Shown here in pieces: positions 34,670 through 45,223 of a stretch of DNA of 64,000 nt (positions within the stretch are counted from its first letter, which is position 1; every line of letters begins with the position of its first letter). The DNA is from Taxillus chinensis (Eukaryota; Streptophyta; Magnoliopsida; Santalales; Loranthaceae). Made by a program: the position numbers and the translations under genes. The notes under the pieces are model-generated. The model did not search any database and had not been told where the DNA came from. It saw only the letters and a list, made by a program, of their open reading frames with translations. The stretch lies in contig JAKCVP010000398.1 of assembly GCA_023512835.1 (NCBI GenBank), positions 62,001 to 126,000 on the forward strand, in the 5' to 3' direction.

Positions 34670-35280
34670 AGGCAAGCCTTACGACCAAGGCTGTGATGGT
34701 CACAACGTTTGGTCACGCTGAATATCTAGACGGACTTTACCTATCATGACGACTTCTGAATAGGCGTTACGCTTCGCTTGTGGCAAATGCGAGCTTACTG
34801 ATGCTACTCAGTGGTGGCAGTGGCGTACGACTTTGGGGGCTGCCGACGCGCATATCTCACGCCATTCGAACGTCACAGAGCTATTCATAGCAGCCCCATT
34901 GGCTTACTGGGCCGGATGGGGTGTACTATTGCTCGATGCCATCGTTTATCGCACGGTCATGCAGGGAATTGTCTGTTTATACCAAAAGGATCAGTGACAT
35001 GCAGGGCAATCTACGTGAGGTCCACTGCTACATAGAATCGTCGAACAAAGAAGTGACGTGAGGGACGAGCTACTCACCGACCATTCTCTGCGAACATCTG
35101 ATGTCTTTACCTTTACTACGACAAGTCATACCTCGTTAGCGACAGCAGCTCAGATACCTGATTGTACAAATACGACCGCATATCTTCAAGTCGTTGACCG
35201 CTTGCAACCCACCACATCGCTCAGCGTCAACTCCCCACCCGCATTTATTCTACCCGGCCCTTGAAATCAGGAAGAGACCA
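34670..35280. other. Spacer upstream of a secreted-protein gene
   Basis: No supported gene. The region contains the 5' flank of the secreted protein whose start I place at 35281. Confidence 0.5.
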
Positions 35281-36075
35281 ATGCTCACGTCCACAATGCA
35301 CTGCACAACCGCCCTCCTCAGCATCCTAGCAACCCTTAGCACCGCAGCGCCAGCACCAGCACCGAATCCCGCCCAAGGCCTCTCAACCCGCGGACAACAG
35401 CCACTCCTAACCTCGCAACTAATCCGCCTCGTCGCCCGCTCCTTCGCAGCGAATAACCCCGTCGAGCAGTTCTACGTTAGTTCCGTGCATGATGGCGCAG
35501 GTTCGAATGCGCTCATTCTCAACGAAACGGCTGCATTGGCGACAGGATTCTACTTCAATGCCACTGCTGCGGAGTACGCTGCTGGTCAGGCGCGGCTGCT
35601 GAGTCCGCTTGAGCCGAACACGTATGTTAACAGTGTCGTTATGAGCGCTGAGGGCGGCAGTGGTGATAGCCCCGCTGCGGCAGGGACGAGGTTCGCAGGG
35701 ACAGAGTATGCTGTTGGGACGGCTGGGTTTAATGTTTGTACTACTACGGAGACGACAAGCACAGCTACAACGACACTATCCTCGTCCACGACGAGCAGCA
35801 CTACAACGCCTTTTGCGTACCCTTATCTGTCTTATACGCCAGATGCACAGGATGGGACATGGTACACGTGCTACAGACGACTTACGTATGGGCCGGGCTG
35901 GACAGTGGAGTGGCGTGCGCAGGACGGCGTCACGCCGGAGGGGTGCTGGGATGTGGTGCTTGTGCCTGAGTGTGGTGGGGATTTGTCTGATGTGCCTGAT
36001 GCTGAGAGGGCGTTTGTGAGGGAGAGTCAGTGCTGGAGGGATGCGAGGGGTGTTGGGTTTCCTGTCCGTGGGTAG
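35281..36075 (+). CDS. Secreted protein of unknown function with Thr/Ser-rich linker
   Basis: I do not recognise the family. The predicted 264-residue protein begins with a signal peptide (hydrophobic run TALLSILATLSTAAPAPAP), so it is likely secreted. The first half contains two N-glycosylation sequons (NET, NAT). A Thr/Ser-rich stretch near residues 160-180 looks like an O-glycosylated linker. The C-terminal part carries five Cys residues in the contexts NVCTT, YTCYRR, EGCWD, PECGG and SQCWR, so one more unpaired Cys than disulfides need. The frame is open upstream to 35194, but the Met at 35281 (or 35296) gives a proper signal peptide. Confidence 0.7.
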   Translation: MLTSTMHCTTALLSILATLSTAAPAPAPNPAQGLSTRGQQPLLTSQLIRLVARSFAANNPVEQFYVSSVHDGAGSNALILNETAALATGFYFNATAAEYAAGQARLLSPLEPNTYVNSVVMSAEGGSGDSPAAAGTRFAGTEYAVGTAGFNVCTTTETTSTATTTLSSSTTSSTTTPFAYPYLSYTPDAQDGTWYTCYRRLTYGPGWTVEWRAQDGVTPEGCWDVVLVPECGGDLSDVPDAERAFVRESQCWRDARGVGFPVRG

Positions 36076-36738
36076 ATGGCGTACAGGTGATGAGGGGGTA
36101 TAGCCATGCACGCCATGTTACATGTACAGCTGTGGATAGAATGGGCTTCTGTAGACTTGCTACTGTCCACATGCTTCAAAGCTGCATCAAATAGGTGTGT
36201 ACATCTACTTAATTATCATGAGAAGCGAACTATTGTTTTCCACCTGCTCGAACATTCAGGTCTCTTTGTAACGCAGCACCGTGACCGTCCCTGTCAGCCT
36301 CCCCGCGGCCGAACATTTCCCCGACAACACTGCGACTGCGACTTGACGCGCTCCTTCTACGCGTTGCCAAGCCTCCATGACTGGGCTATTTGTAGGTAAC
36401 CCTGCGCTATCATCGACCTGGAAAATCACACCTCTGCAATACTGGCCTCCGCAAAGCACTGGAATCAAATTGCCGTATGCGACGTGGAGTTTGGGGCGAT
36501 TTACTGGCACGACCGGGTACGTTGAGTTAGGAGCGCGAGGTACACTATAACTAAAGTAGGGCCAAGAGTGCACATAGCTGCACCCTCTTGCGCGACTTTC
36601 TCGCATTGAAAGGTCTTTGTACGTGCGGACGTCGCAAGGGAAGGTGCTCACCCTCTTCGAGACCAAGGACCTGAATTCCGGAACCAGCGCCGAGACTCGC
36701 ACCAACCCTTCATCCAAGGAACGAAAAGGGGAGAAATC
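36076..36738. other. Spacer upstream of Dad3
   Basis: A minus-strand frame (36256-36762, 168 codons) covers most of it and overlaps the Dad3 start. Its last 80 residues have natural-looking composition, but I see no homology and do not call it. Otherwise this is the promoter of Dad3. Confidence 0.4.
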
Positions 36739-37259
36739 ATGGCCGACTCCTCTCCCACCCACGCCAATTTCATAGACGAAAGCACCATTGCATTCGACGA
36801 CGATGCGCGCCTGACACCGCTTGAAGCCCAGATTCTGACTGAATACGCGCGCTTGAAGGCGAATTTGGATACTGTGAGTTGTTTGATTTGCATCCCCACT
36901 TGATTTGGGTTGCTCGTTTGTCTTGTTTTTTTGGGGCCTTGAGGCGTTTCCAGCTGCTTCTTTTTTTTTTTTTTTTTTTTTTGCAAGATATCTAACAGTT
37001 CACGCAACAGCTAGCACAAGAGCTCGGCGCCCTGGCTTCGCTGCCGTCCACCGCTATTGCGGATAATTTACGCCAGCTGGAACGGAAGACGAATGTCGTT
37101 TGTACGGCGCTGAAGGCTTCGGTGTATAGTATTATGCTGCAGGCGGAAATCGATGGGCCTGGTGCTGGGGCTGGGGCGAGCTCGGGTGGACGGGATGCGC
37201 GTGCTGGGGATCTGGGAGATGGTGAGGAGGGAGAGGATGATACGCTGCTTGGGCGATGA
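36739..37259 (+). CDS. dad3: DASH complex subunit Dad3
   Basis: A subunit of the DASH/Dam1 ring that couples kinetochores to spindle microtubules in fungi. Two exons, 36739-36873 and 37011-37259, join in phase 0 to 127 residues. The family core is clear: LTPLEAQILTEYARLKANLD, then LAQELGALASLPS, LRQLERKTNVVCTALKAS and VYSIMLQ. The C-terminal tail is Gly/Asp/Glu-rich. The intron is 137 nt and contains a 22-base T run. Confidence 0.92.
36961..36982. repeat. Poly-T homopolymer of 22 bases
   Basis: An uninterrupted T22 run in the Dad3 intron, 28 bases before the acceptor. Confidence 0.9.
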
Positions 37260-37976
37260 GGGCGTTTTCAGTTTTGCAGGGTTTATAGCCGGGGGACTTG
37301 AGGGATGATGGGGAGGGTCCGAGGATTTGGAAAGTTGAAGGCTTGGGGGGGAGAACAAGCGTGGTGCTTATGAGAGAAATGAATTTATGATATGATACTA
37401 CTGGTGCTTTGTCCTGACATTTTTGACTTGCCGTCGTTATGAAGTTGCATGTGACGGATTGGCGTTGTGATGAGTCTGATTCGAATTGCATCGGACGGTC
37501 ATTGTAGATGTTGGAGGCGGGCGTGTGTTCCTAAAAGCTGACGTTGACCCAATCACATTTACTGACGCCATGTATTCTTCAAGATCTCTCAATTATATCC
37601 CTCTTTCTCTTCCTACTGGGTATCAAAATACCTTCCATTCTAGGATGTCAAAGTAGGGGAGGTGTAGTATGTACTGTCTATGAGCGTTGACTTCCACCTA
37701 GACCAATCGATCGCTAGCAGTCGCTCGCAGTGTGAGCGCTTGTTACCAGGTGACCATCTAGCTAGGTAAATTACGGGATGAGGTCCACTCACACAGAGGC
37801 TTGAAATGATTACTCATACAAATATAGATACATTTAGCGCTCGCTATGCTGAGAGATATCGGTATATTACATGGAATCTTCCGACAGGGGCGGCTATCGT
37901 GTCGATGAGCCTCGCACGGTACACCACCATGGTAAACCTTCCGCCTTTTCCAATGGTAAACCAGCCTCGAACGTCT
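37260..37976. other. Convergent spacer between Dad3 and mitochondrial uS5
   Basis: No supported gene. Both neighbours end at this region. Confidence 0.5.
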
Positions 37977-39470
37977 TCAGACCGCGCCAGCATAGTATAC
38001 CTTCCTCACGTCAACCATTTTCTTCCCGCGTCCCCTCGCCACATCCTCTGGATCCTTTTGCGCCTTCAGCGCCTCCCAAACAGCCTTGACAACATTCATG
38101 GGATTACGCCCCACACACTCCAGCTTAGACGCAAGATCAGTAATACCAGCGCACCGAGCCATCTCATGAATGTGACTCGAGACGCGAAGTCCAAAGCCCG
38201 GCGGCTTGGCCGTCAGCCGCACCTTGACGGCGCCCATCTTGCCCTTGACCTCACCAAAGATCGTGCGCCTCTCATAGCGTCGGATAGCGACCATTTCACG
38301 TATCGCGTTCAAAGACGCTTGACGACGCGCTTCGTCTACTTCTGCGGCTTTGCCTTCGCCTATGCCCAGCAGGCCGTTTTCATTGCCCGCGACGGAAAGG
38401 CAGTAGAAGCTTCTGATCTTGCCGAGACGAGTCTGGTTTACGACGGTGTGGAAGACGAGCTCACGGACGCGGAAGGCGCGGAGTTCTTTGATGGGTTTGC
38501 CGGTGGCGCGCGAGAGATTGACGTATGCTAGGGCAGTCTCGTCGTCTTGTGCCCTGTCGTCTTGGTCGGAGGGGTCTTCCCAGCGGACGCTTCGATCGTG
38601 GATCATGGGGATGTTGGGCGCGACGTCAGGGGAGACGGTGGGCTTGTGGAGGGTGGCGGCTAGACGTTCAAAGGGTGTTTGACGGGACTTGTTCTGGTCT
38701 AGGTAGGCGGGGTTGGAGCGCATGTAGTCTGCAAAAGCCTGGCGTTCTGCTTGTTCGATTGCCTCTAGGTCATATGTGTGTTTCTTTGGGGTGTTGTCCG
38801 GAGTCATGTCATTCACGTCGGATTCTTGAAAGTCATCTTTTGCTTCAGCCAATGATTGCAGTAGGCTGGAGGAAGGCAGATCGTTGAAGACTGCGGGTGC
38901 GCTGGGTGTTCCTGACTCATTGGAGGTCGAATACTCGGGACGCATAGGGTCCAAGATCTCCATCAACATGCTTTTCGCGGCCTTGTCTGCGTCGGGTGCC
39001 TCGCGCCATGTATTGTCGCGGGCAGCGACCTCTGCGTAGTCATTGCCCTCGCCACGAATGCGCTGGATAGACTTGTCGACGCCGGGATGTATACGAGAAA
39101 AGTCATCTAAGTATTTCGGTCTGAGAATATCGTAACGTGTCCGTGCTTGGTCTGCGAGGTCGGCTGCGTCAATGGCTTGCTCTCCTAGCTCTATGGCGCG
39201 GAGTTGAGCCGGGGTGTATCGTTTGGCTAGCTCTTCCTTGTCAGATGCTTCGAAGCCCTTGTATAAAGACGCTCGCGCAGCTGAGATACGCTCCAGTTCT
39301 TTGACGGATAATGACTTGTGCGGAGGCTTGCGTTTGAGTTGGGGGTGGGTTGCGGAGAAACTTCTCTGCGACTGTGGCCGCGGACGGTGTTGGAGATGTG
39401 GGCATTGCGGTCGTGGTGTGAGAGAGTGTGTTGAGGACAGCAGCACTCTTGACGAGCGAGCCGGCCGCAT
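37977..39470 (-). CDS. Mitochondrial small-subunit ribosomal protein uS5m
   Basis: A protein of the mitochondrial 30S-like subunit. The intron-less frame encodes 497 residues. It begins with an Arg/Ser-rich, acid-free stretch that fits a mitochondrial presequence (MRPARSSRVLLSSTHS). A long fungal-specific middle region is charged and helical. The S5 N-terminal double-stranded-RNA-binding-like part lies around residues 335-400, with LVFHTVVNQTRLGKIRSFYC and GLLGIGEGKA. The C-terminal S5 domain holds KPPGFGLRVSSHIHEMARCA and DLASKLECVGRNPMNVVKA. It is divergent from the TRM2-like gene, with only about 190 bp between starts. Confidence 0.93.
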   Translation of the reverse strand: MRPARSSRVLLSSTHSLTPRPQCPHLQHRPRPQSQRSFSATHPQLKRKPPHKSLSVKELERISAARASLYKGFEASDKEELAKRYTPAQLRAIELGEQAIDAADLADQARTRYDILRPKYLDDFSRIHPGVDKSIQRIRGEGNDYAEVAARDNTWREAPDADKAAKSMLMEILDPMRPEYSTSNESGTPSAPAVFNDLPSSSLLQSLAEAKDDFQESDVNDMTPDNTPKKHTYDLEAIEQAERQAFADYMRSNPAYLDQNKSRQTPFERLAATLHKPTVSPDVAPNIPMIHDRSVRWEDPSDQDDRAQDDETALAYVNLSRATGKPIKELRAFRVRELVFHTVVNQTRLGKIRSFYCLSVAGNENGLLGIGEGKAAEVDEARRQASLNAIREMVAIRRYERRTIFGEVKGKMGAVKVRLTAKPPGFGLRVSSHIHEMARCAGITDLASKLECVGRNPMNVVKAVWEALKAQKDPEDVARGRGKKMVDVRKVYYAGAV

Positions 39471-39663
39471 CTTGGCGATGGAGGATGGTAATGAGTGTCG
39501 TTTGTAGGAGACTGAGGCGTGGACTGATGAAGTTCAATGCTGGATGGACTGGAAAGTCAGAGGAGCTAATCCGGACACGGTAAATTCTGCTGACCAGACT
39601 GACCTCAGCCTTGAGCAGAAAAAAAGTTGGGAGCTCACTCCCGCCAGGCCAGGCTCACCACAA
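39471..39663. promoter_or_regulatory. Short divergent promoter, uS5m and TRM2-like genes
   Basis: About 190 bp between two oppositely oriented start codons. Both genes support translation, so coordinated expression is plausible. I see no specific site to name. Confidence 0.45.
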
Positions 39664-41574
39664 ATGCTTCTTCGACGCAGCCTCTACCTCGCGTTCAGAC
39701 TCACTGGCAACAATCTTCCAGCCCGCAATAGTCTGAAGCAAGTTCATCGAGTCGCAATGTCCACTGTTGCCGAGCCTGCAGCGCCGGCATTGAAGCGTGC
39801 GCATTCACCCTCCCCACCGCGACTGGCCAAGGCTCATAACAGGTCTAAGCATACTTCACATCGCAACAAGAAATACAAGCCTGCGCCGATCAAGGCTAGA
39901 TCAGAGGGCACCCACGACGAGATTTTGACCCACGAGCTTCGCGAACTCCACCTCAATGGCTCCCTCGAGCAGGCCTCGAGCGCAGACGAGAGCACCTTGC
40001 CCCAACCTCTCCAATCGACCGTCACACTCTCAATAACCTCACTGTCGTCTACCGGCGATGGCCTGGCTGTCCACAGCTCACATCCTGGACACACTTTCGT
40101 CGTTCCATTTTGCATTCCTGGCGATGTGGTCACTGCAAAGCCCGTCCGTCATGTCCTACCTCGTGCTCCACACGAACCGCCAGCGCACACCATCTGTGAT
40201 CTTCTCTCAGTCGACCAGCCCTCATCTGACCGAGATGACTCGCGTATACGCTGCAAATACTTTGCCAAATGCTCAGGCTGTCAATTTCAAATGTCAGATT
40301 ATGAATACCAATTGGCGCACAAGCGCCGCATAGTCGAAAAAGCCTACCGCTTCTTTTCGACATTGCCGGCAAGTCTATTACCAGAGGTCAAGCCGACTAT
40401 GGGATCACCGCTTCAATATGGATACAGGACCAAATTGACACCTCATTTTGATGGTCCCCCCGGCGGTCGCCGTGCTGGAAGAAAAGGCGAAATACCTAAA
40501 TTTGAAACCGTTCCTGAGATAGGCTTTATGCTCAAAGGGACACGCAAGACGCTGGATATTGAAGAGTGCCCTATCGGCACACCAGCTGTACAAAAGGGAC
40601 TTGTGCGTGAGCGTGTTCGAGTCGCGAAGGAGCTGGACAAGTACAGGAGAGGAGCAACCATACTTCTACGAGAGACTACGGAAAGACAACCCAAAGCACC
40701 TTCGGTAAACGAAGTCAAGCCGGACAAGAACGGTGCACGGGCTGTCCCCGAAGAAAGTGCCGATGGTACAGCTTTTGTGGAAGAACATCAAACATACAAA
40801 TACATCCATACGTGCACATCGGACAATCACGCGACAACGACCGAATACATATCCGACTTTGTTTTCAAGAACCCAGCAAACGCGTTCTTTCAAAACAACA
40901 ATTCTATTCTGCCACCCTTTACACAATACATTCGAGAACAATTGGAGCCCTTCTGCCAGTCAGACACGGATGGCACAGTCCCACCACTTCAGAATTTAAT
41001 AGACGCATACTCGGGATCTGGACTCTTTACGATATGTCTCTCATCTTTATTCAAGCATAGCATCGGCATCGACATATCTCAAGAATCAATCACATTTGCT
41101 CGAACCAATGCCAAGCTCAACCGAGTCGGATATATATCTCCAGCACTTGGAGACAAGGAATTGGACGCTCAAAGCTGTTTACCAGGGGGGTCCGTTAGTT
41201 TTGAGGCAGGTACAGCCTCTGCCATCTTCTCGTCAGTGCCGTCTCACTTCCAAGCCACAGAGACAGCGATTGTCATTGATCCCCCACGCAAGGGGTGCGA
41301 CGAAGATTTCTTGACGCAATTGGTCAAGTTCGGCCCCAAGGTCGTTGTTTATGTTAGCTGCAATGTCCACACACAAGCAAGAGATATAGGCTGGCTACTC
41401 AGAAATTCGCCGAGGCTCGGTGCAGGATCTGCGCCCAACTCAATCAACGGTTCTGCAGCAAACTCCGCAATTGACAGCGTCTACCATATTGAAAGCCTGA
41501 GGGGTTTCGACTTCTTCCCTCAGACCGGTCACGTAGAAGGCGTAGCTGTGCTGCGACGTAAAGACGGCTATTGA
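39664..41574 (+). CDS. tRNA (uracil-5-)-methyltransferase, TRM2/RumA type
   Basis: It forms ribothymidine at position 54 of tRNA using S-adenosylmethionine. From the Met at 39664 it has 636 residues; the frame is open upstream to a Met at 39544, and another Met lies at 39757. The 31 residues after 39664 are basic and could act as a mitochondrial signal, so two isoforms are possible. The domain order fits the family: a TRAM-like start, then the Cys cluster CKYFAKCSGCQFQ. FFQNNN precedes the SAM site DAYSGSGLFTICLSS. The VIDPPRKGCDEDFL loop and VYVSCNVHTQARDI carry the catalytic Cys. No intron was seen. Confidence 0.9.
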   Translation: MLLRRSLYLAFRLTGNNLPARNSLKQVHRVAMSTVAEPAAPALKRAHSPSPPRLAKAHNRSKHTSHRNKKYKPAPIKARSEGTHDEILTHELRELHLNGSLEQASSADESTLPQPLQSTVTLSITSLSSTGDGLAVHSSHPGHTFVVPFCIPGDVVTAKPVRHVLPRAPHEPPAHTICDLLSVDQPSSDRDDSRIRCKYFAKCSGCQFQMSDYEYQLAHKRRIVEKAYRFFSTLPASLLPEVKPTMGSPLQYGYRTKLTPHFDGPPGGRRAGRKGEIPKFETVPEIGFMLKGTRKTLDIEECPIGTPAVQKGLVRERVRVAKELDKYRRGATILLRETTERQPKAPSVNEVKPDKNGARAVPEESADGTAFVEEHQTYKYIHTCTSDNHATTTEYISDFVFKNPANAFFQNNNSILPPFTQYIREQLEPFCQSDTDGTVPPLQNLIDAYSGSGLFTICLSSLFKHSIGIDISQESITFARTNAKLNRVGYISPALGDKELDAQSCLPGGSVSFEAGTASAIFSSVPSHFQATETAIVIDPPRKGCDEDFLTQLVKFGPKVVVYVSCNVHTQARDIGWLLRNSPRLGAGSAPNSINGSAANSAIDSVYHIESLRGFDFFPQTGHVEGVAVLRRKDGY

Positions 41575-42046
41575 CGGACTTGGCCCCTGTTTGATCGAGC
41601 TACAGCGTGCTTTTTTCACTAGCCAGACGGAAGCGATGGTATTGAGGTTTTTACTCCGCCCCAGTCTGGAAAATACCAGATTAGTGCGACTCTGAGTCCG
41701 CAAGATGTTTGCTTGGCCCCGAGGCGCCACAACGCCTACAGCTTGATGTAACCTGGCGTGCCGAGCGCATTGCACCACGTCACAATGCGACTCATCTCGA
41801 GATAAACATAGCCGGTGCCGGTATCGAACTGGAGAAATTGTGGTAAGCTTCGTATTGCTGAGCCTCCTAGCGAACGAAGCCACGCCTTAGGGCGAAATGC
41901 TACTCGCATAAATAGCTGCGAGATCCGTGAGTAGTCTCCCGAGCGAGCATTGAGCCCGTGGCAAATCCGAACCGTCTTTCTTGAATCAGCCGTCAAGTGA
42001 ATCCAGCCACTACTGGACAACTCAGTCATCACACAGAAACAACAAT
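41575..42046. other. Spacer before a small secreted-protein gene
   Basis: No supported gene. A minus-strand frame through 41440-41883 is mostly antisense to the TRM2-like gene. Confidence 0.45.
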
Positions 42047-42430
42047 ATGTATTCATCGCTGCTCTCTCTGGCCTTCGTCCTTCCGCTCCTGGCCCAAGCA
42101 GTGGACTTCAACTTCACCACTTTCTCCGACCGTAGCTGCAACACGGTCCAGAGTTATACTGAGGGTTTTCCGCCTGGCAATCCAGGCTACTGCACCAAGT
42201 TCCCTGCCGGTGTCCAGTCCGTCATTGCCGACATGCGTGGTGTCACATTCGCCATTGCTCAGACAAGATTCTTCGCTACTGATGATTGCACTGGTTTCAG
42301 TATTGGGCAGGCGCAATACGATGCAAAGCAGGAGTTGACTGGAGACTTTCCAGTCCCTGCTGGCCAATGTATTGATTCGCAGCCTGTCAATTCGACCTTC
42401 GGAAGTTACCTATTTAGCACCTACCGATGA
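42047..42430 (+). CDS. Small secreted cysteine-containing protein
   Basis: Family not recognised. It encodes 127 residues with a clear signal peptide (MYSSLLSLAFVLPLLAQA) and an acidic-neutral mature part of about 109 residues. The mature part has four Cys (DRSCN, GYCTK, DDCTG, GQCID), enough for two disulfides, and N-glycosylation sequons (NFTT, NST). Small size, secretion and even Cys number make it an effector-like or cell-surface candidate. The start is the Met at 42047; upstream in-frame codons lack a Met with a hydrophobic run. Confidence 0.75.
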   Translation: MYSSLLSLAFVLPLLAQAVDFNFTTFSDRSCNTVQSYTEGFPPGNPGYCTKFPAGVQSVIADMRGVTFAIAQTRFFATDDCTGFSIGQAQYDAKQELTGDFPVPAGQCIDSQPVNSTFGSYLFSTYR

Positions 42431-43552
42431 ATGCCGCTCGCAGACGTCAGGTGCAATCGACTAGGGCAGTATGTGATGCCCTACTGGCGTCCTTGGATTG
42501 AATCACTGTACAATAAACATGATGATAATGATACAACTCCTATAAGGATGGTGCGATGCGGCCACTGCGAGCGGCATCTCCTTTCATGGCTTCCTCATGC
42601 GGATCGCTCACTACTGTTTAGCCGACCGTGTTTACGGCGAGTCAAAGGTTGCTTAAATCCGGCCCTTTCACTTGCAGCGTTTCGCAGCAATTCGATGATA
42701 AAGAATAATGCTCTTGCGACGAGGCAGGTTTGACTGATAGCGTTGCATTACAGCCAATATCCACAACGAACACTTATCCCCACCAACACAACCGGATTTA
42801 CAGAGGAATCTTTCGCGATGAAGTAATATGAATTGACGGATCGTCCTTGCAGTTCCGGTTGCCCAAGGGTCGTTAATACGTCAAACTTGATGCGGAATCC
42901 ATGTGCTCATTGTAATCCACTTAAACCGCCCAGGATGCCGTTCGTAATGAGCCACCAATGGTACCAGAGTACGCACCCAATCCAGCAGCTCTAGCAACGG
43001 ACCAGATGTAGTCAGATCCTCGGTTCTCTGGGCATTCGGCTTCGTCGGGCTGACGTTGCAGCGTCAGCGGTCAAATGTCAGGATTGCAAGCACATCATGC
43101 CGAGCAGGATGTCTTTACACAGTGCGCTGCACCCTCCCAAATTCGCGCGGAGTCATCAATGATCCTGTGACACATCCTTTCATGTTCTCTGTCTGTGATC
43201 AATTTCATTTGCACCAGCATTCATTTTGACCGGGCAATCTAGGGCCGACGAATCATAGCGAAGTTGAAACTGCGCCTCCACTGCCGTCTCGTGCCACTTA
43301 CGCTCGCGGAATGGCGGTAATTGCGCGCAGGTCCGGGCGGTTACGCCAGCGATCAACATCAAGCTCGTTGGTCGTGCTTATGATTGAGTTTTCCACGTCC
43401 AGGATAACCCATGCGCCTTGTAATTGTCACACCGACCCACCATGCAACCAGAATGATGTATACACACGCGACCGTCCCATCTGTTGCTTTTCGTCGCTTA
43501 CGCAGTCCACATATTGAATACTTCAACAGCATCAGATCACAGTCTGCCTAAG
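42431..43552. other. 1.1-kb spacer between two secreted-protein genes
   Basis: I see no convincing gene in either strand. Short frames have no signal peptide or motif. Confidence 0.5.
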
Positions 43553-44203
43553 ATGAATTCACCTGGTCAAACTCTCTCATCTCTCCTCCTAGTGGGCCTC
43601 ACGCTCCTGAAACCGACCCTTGCAGCACCCACGACACCGGCACAGTCCTCTGGTCTGCAGCCAGCCCACATTGCCTCCATCTTCTCGAAGAACTCCTCTG
43701 TTCCCGTCTCCGGGACAAAGTTCACAACTTCGAAAACACAAGCTCCCATCCACGAAGGCTTCGGCTTTCCCGGCTCCCCGCTCGTTGAGCGCGATTTTCT
43801 CGTCGAACTCTCCGACCAGAAAGGCGGCCAGCCTAAAGCAAACATCACCTGGACCATTGAGTATAACTTGTACTATGATGACAAGGCAGGGATCACTATC
43901 AATGGCTCTATTGCCGATGCGCACAATTTCCCTTTGGATTTTGGGTTTGATTATTTGAATGTCACGGGGAATGCTTCGACCCAGGCTGGTGTCGTCGAGG
44001 CGTCATTTGCCTACATTTACGCTGACAAGAGTTACTTGCTGTTCCATCTCAAGTGGCTTGAGAATTTTACCAAGGATTCAGTAACGCTGTATGATCGGGA
44101 TAAGTGGGTTGCGCAGGGTCTTTACATCTCTGACAACGGGACGAAGAAAGCGGATTTGAATGGGTACTTTCAGGCGTTTTACAACGTCACGGCCACTAAT
44201 TAG
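43553..44203 (+). CDS. Secreted, heavily N-glycosylated protein of unknown function
   Basis: It encodes 216 residues. The start at 43553 gives a signal peptide (SLLLVGLTLLKPTLAAP). The mature protein has no cysteine, which is unusual for a small fungal secreted protein. It has at least eight N-glycosylation sequons (NSS, NIT, NGS, NVT, NAS, NFT, NGT and a second NVT). Alternating hydrophobic and polar residues (NITWTIEYNLYYDDKAG) suggest a beta-sandwich. I cannot assign a family. Confidence 0.75.
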   Translation: MNSPGQTLSSLLLVGLTLLKPTLAAPTTPAQSSGLQPAHIASIFSKNSSVPVSGTKFTTSKTQAPIHEGFGFPGSPLVERDFLVELSDQKGGQPKANITWTIEYNLYYDDKAGITINGSIADAHNFPLDFGFDYLNVTGNASTQAGVVEASFAYIYADKSYLLFHLKWLENFTKDSVTLYDRDKWVAQGLYISDNGTKKADLNGYFQAFYNVTATN

Positions 44204-45223
44204 AAGTTTCGGCTGGGTGATGTGAGGGTGGAGGCAGAGTCCCCAGTGGAGAAATGTTGAACTTCGTTAGGTAAGACATTTGGTGCGCCTTTCCACCATG
44301 TGGACCGAAGAAGTCAGGATTTTCGGGAGATTGGGAAACGAGGGGGGTTTAGATTAGCTACTGCACGCTTGTTCGAGCAGATAAGTACTGGAAAGTTCTT
44401 TCCTTATTTTGTCTTTGAACATTCGATTCCATTTGGCGGAGTCGTGCGCTGCCATTCAATTCTCTTGTCTTCTCCGTGCTGACGTTACTTCTCATCTCAT
44501 CTCTGTTTGTATGTACTGAGTATTCTTACGGTTTCGCACTGCGTCTTGTCGCTCGTTGCGAACGTGGGCTGTTTCTGTGGCTGGTTCTGCAAAGCCATGT
44601 GATGCTGACCAAATGGACACTTTACTTTCAGCAGCAAGATACACACACACACACACATATATATATATACATATGTTCACCATGAGATCCACATGAAGAG
44701 GTTGGTGGTGGAAGTCAGGTCCAGCATGCATATCACACAAAAGGCACTAAATATACTGTACGAAGTTCCCATCCGAGACTCACCACGATCTCTACTAGCA
44801 GGGTTTTGACTTACATAACGAAGTTTATCCGCCTTCGTCAATCCGTCAACACGGAGCGGCAAATCGGCATGGTATTGTTCTGGTCATGTAAAGATCAGAA
44901 ACACACAAAATTCTATACATCTGTCTGTATGATAGTATCACTTACGGTACTGTCAAGACAGGTTTGCAGGGACCGAAAGTCTATTAACTTTCTATTGAAG
45001 CAGGCAGCAAGATGTGCTTTTGAGGTGGGTGCGTCATTTCTTGTCTATGAAGTATGTAGACTCTTTATCTTCCATGCGAATTGGATGTCGCCTCTGTAAC
45101 CTTCAAAACATTAGCTCCTTTGACTTCACCTAGTCTATGCCAGCATTGAACAATCGTACAGCCAGCTTGCATGCACTTGTACTGGCAGTTCAACGACTAG
45201 CTTGATACTAAACCGAATTCTGC
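44204..45223. other. Convergent spacer with a CA/TA microsatellite
   Basis: No supported gene between the secreted protein and the 3' end of the MFS transporter. Confidence 0.5.
44640..44674. repeat. (AC)n(AT)n microsatellite
   Basis: About ten AC dinucleotides run directly into about six AT dinucleotides. Confidence 0.85.

Noticed and set aside
36256..36762. A 168-codon minus-strand frame over the Dad3 promoter
   Set aside because: It overlaps the Dad3 start and I see no family motif, although its last 80 residues look fairly natural.
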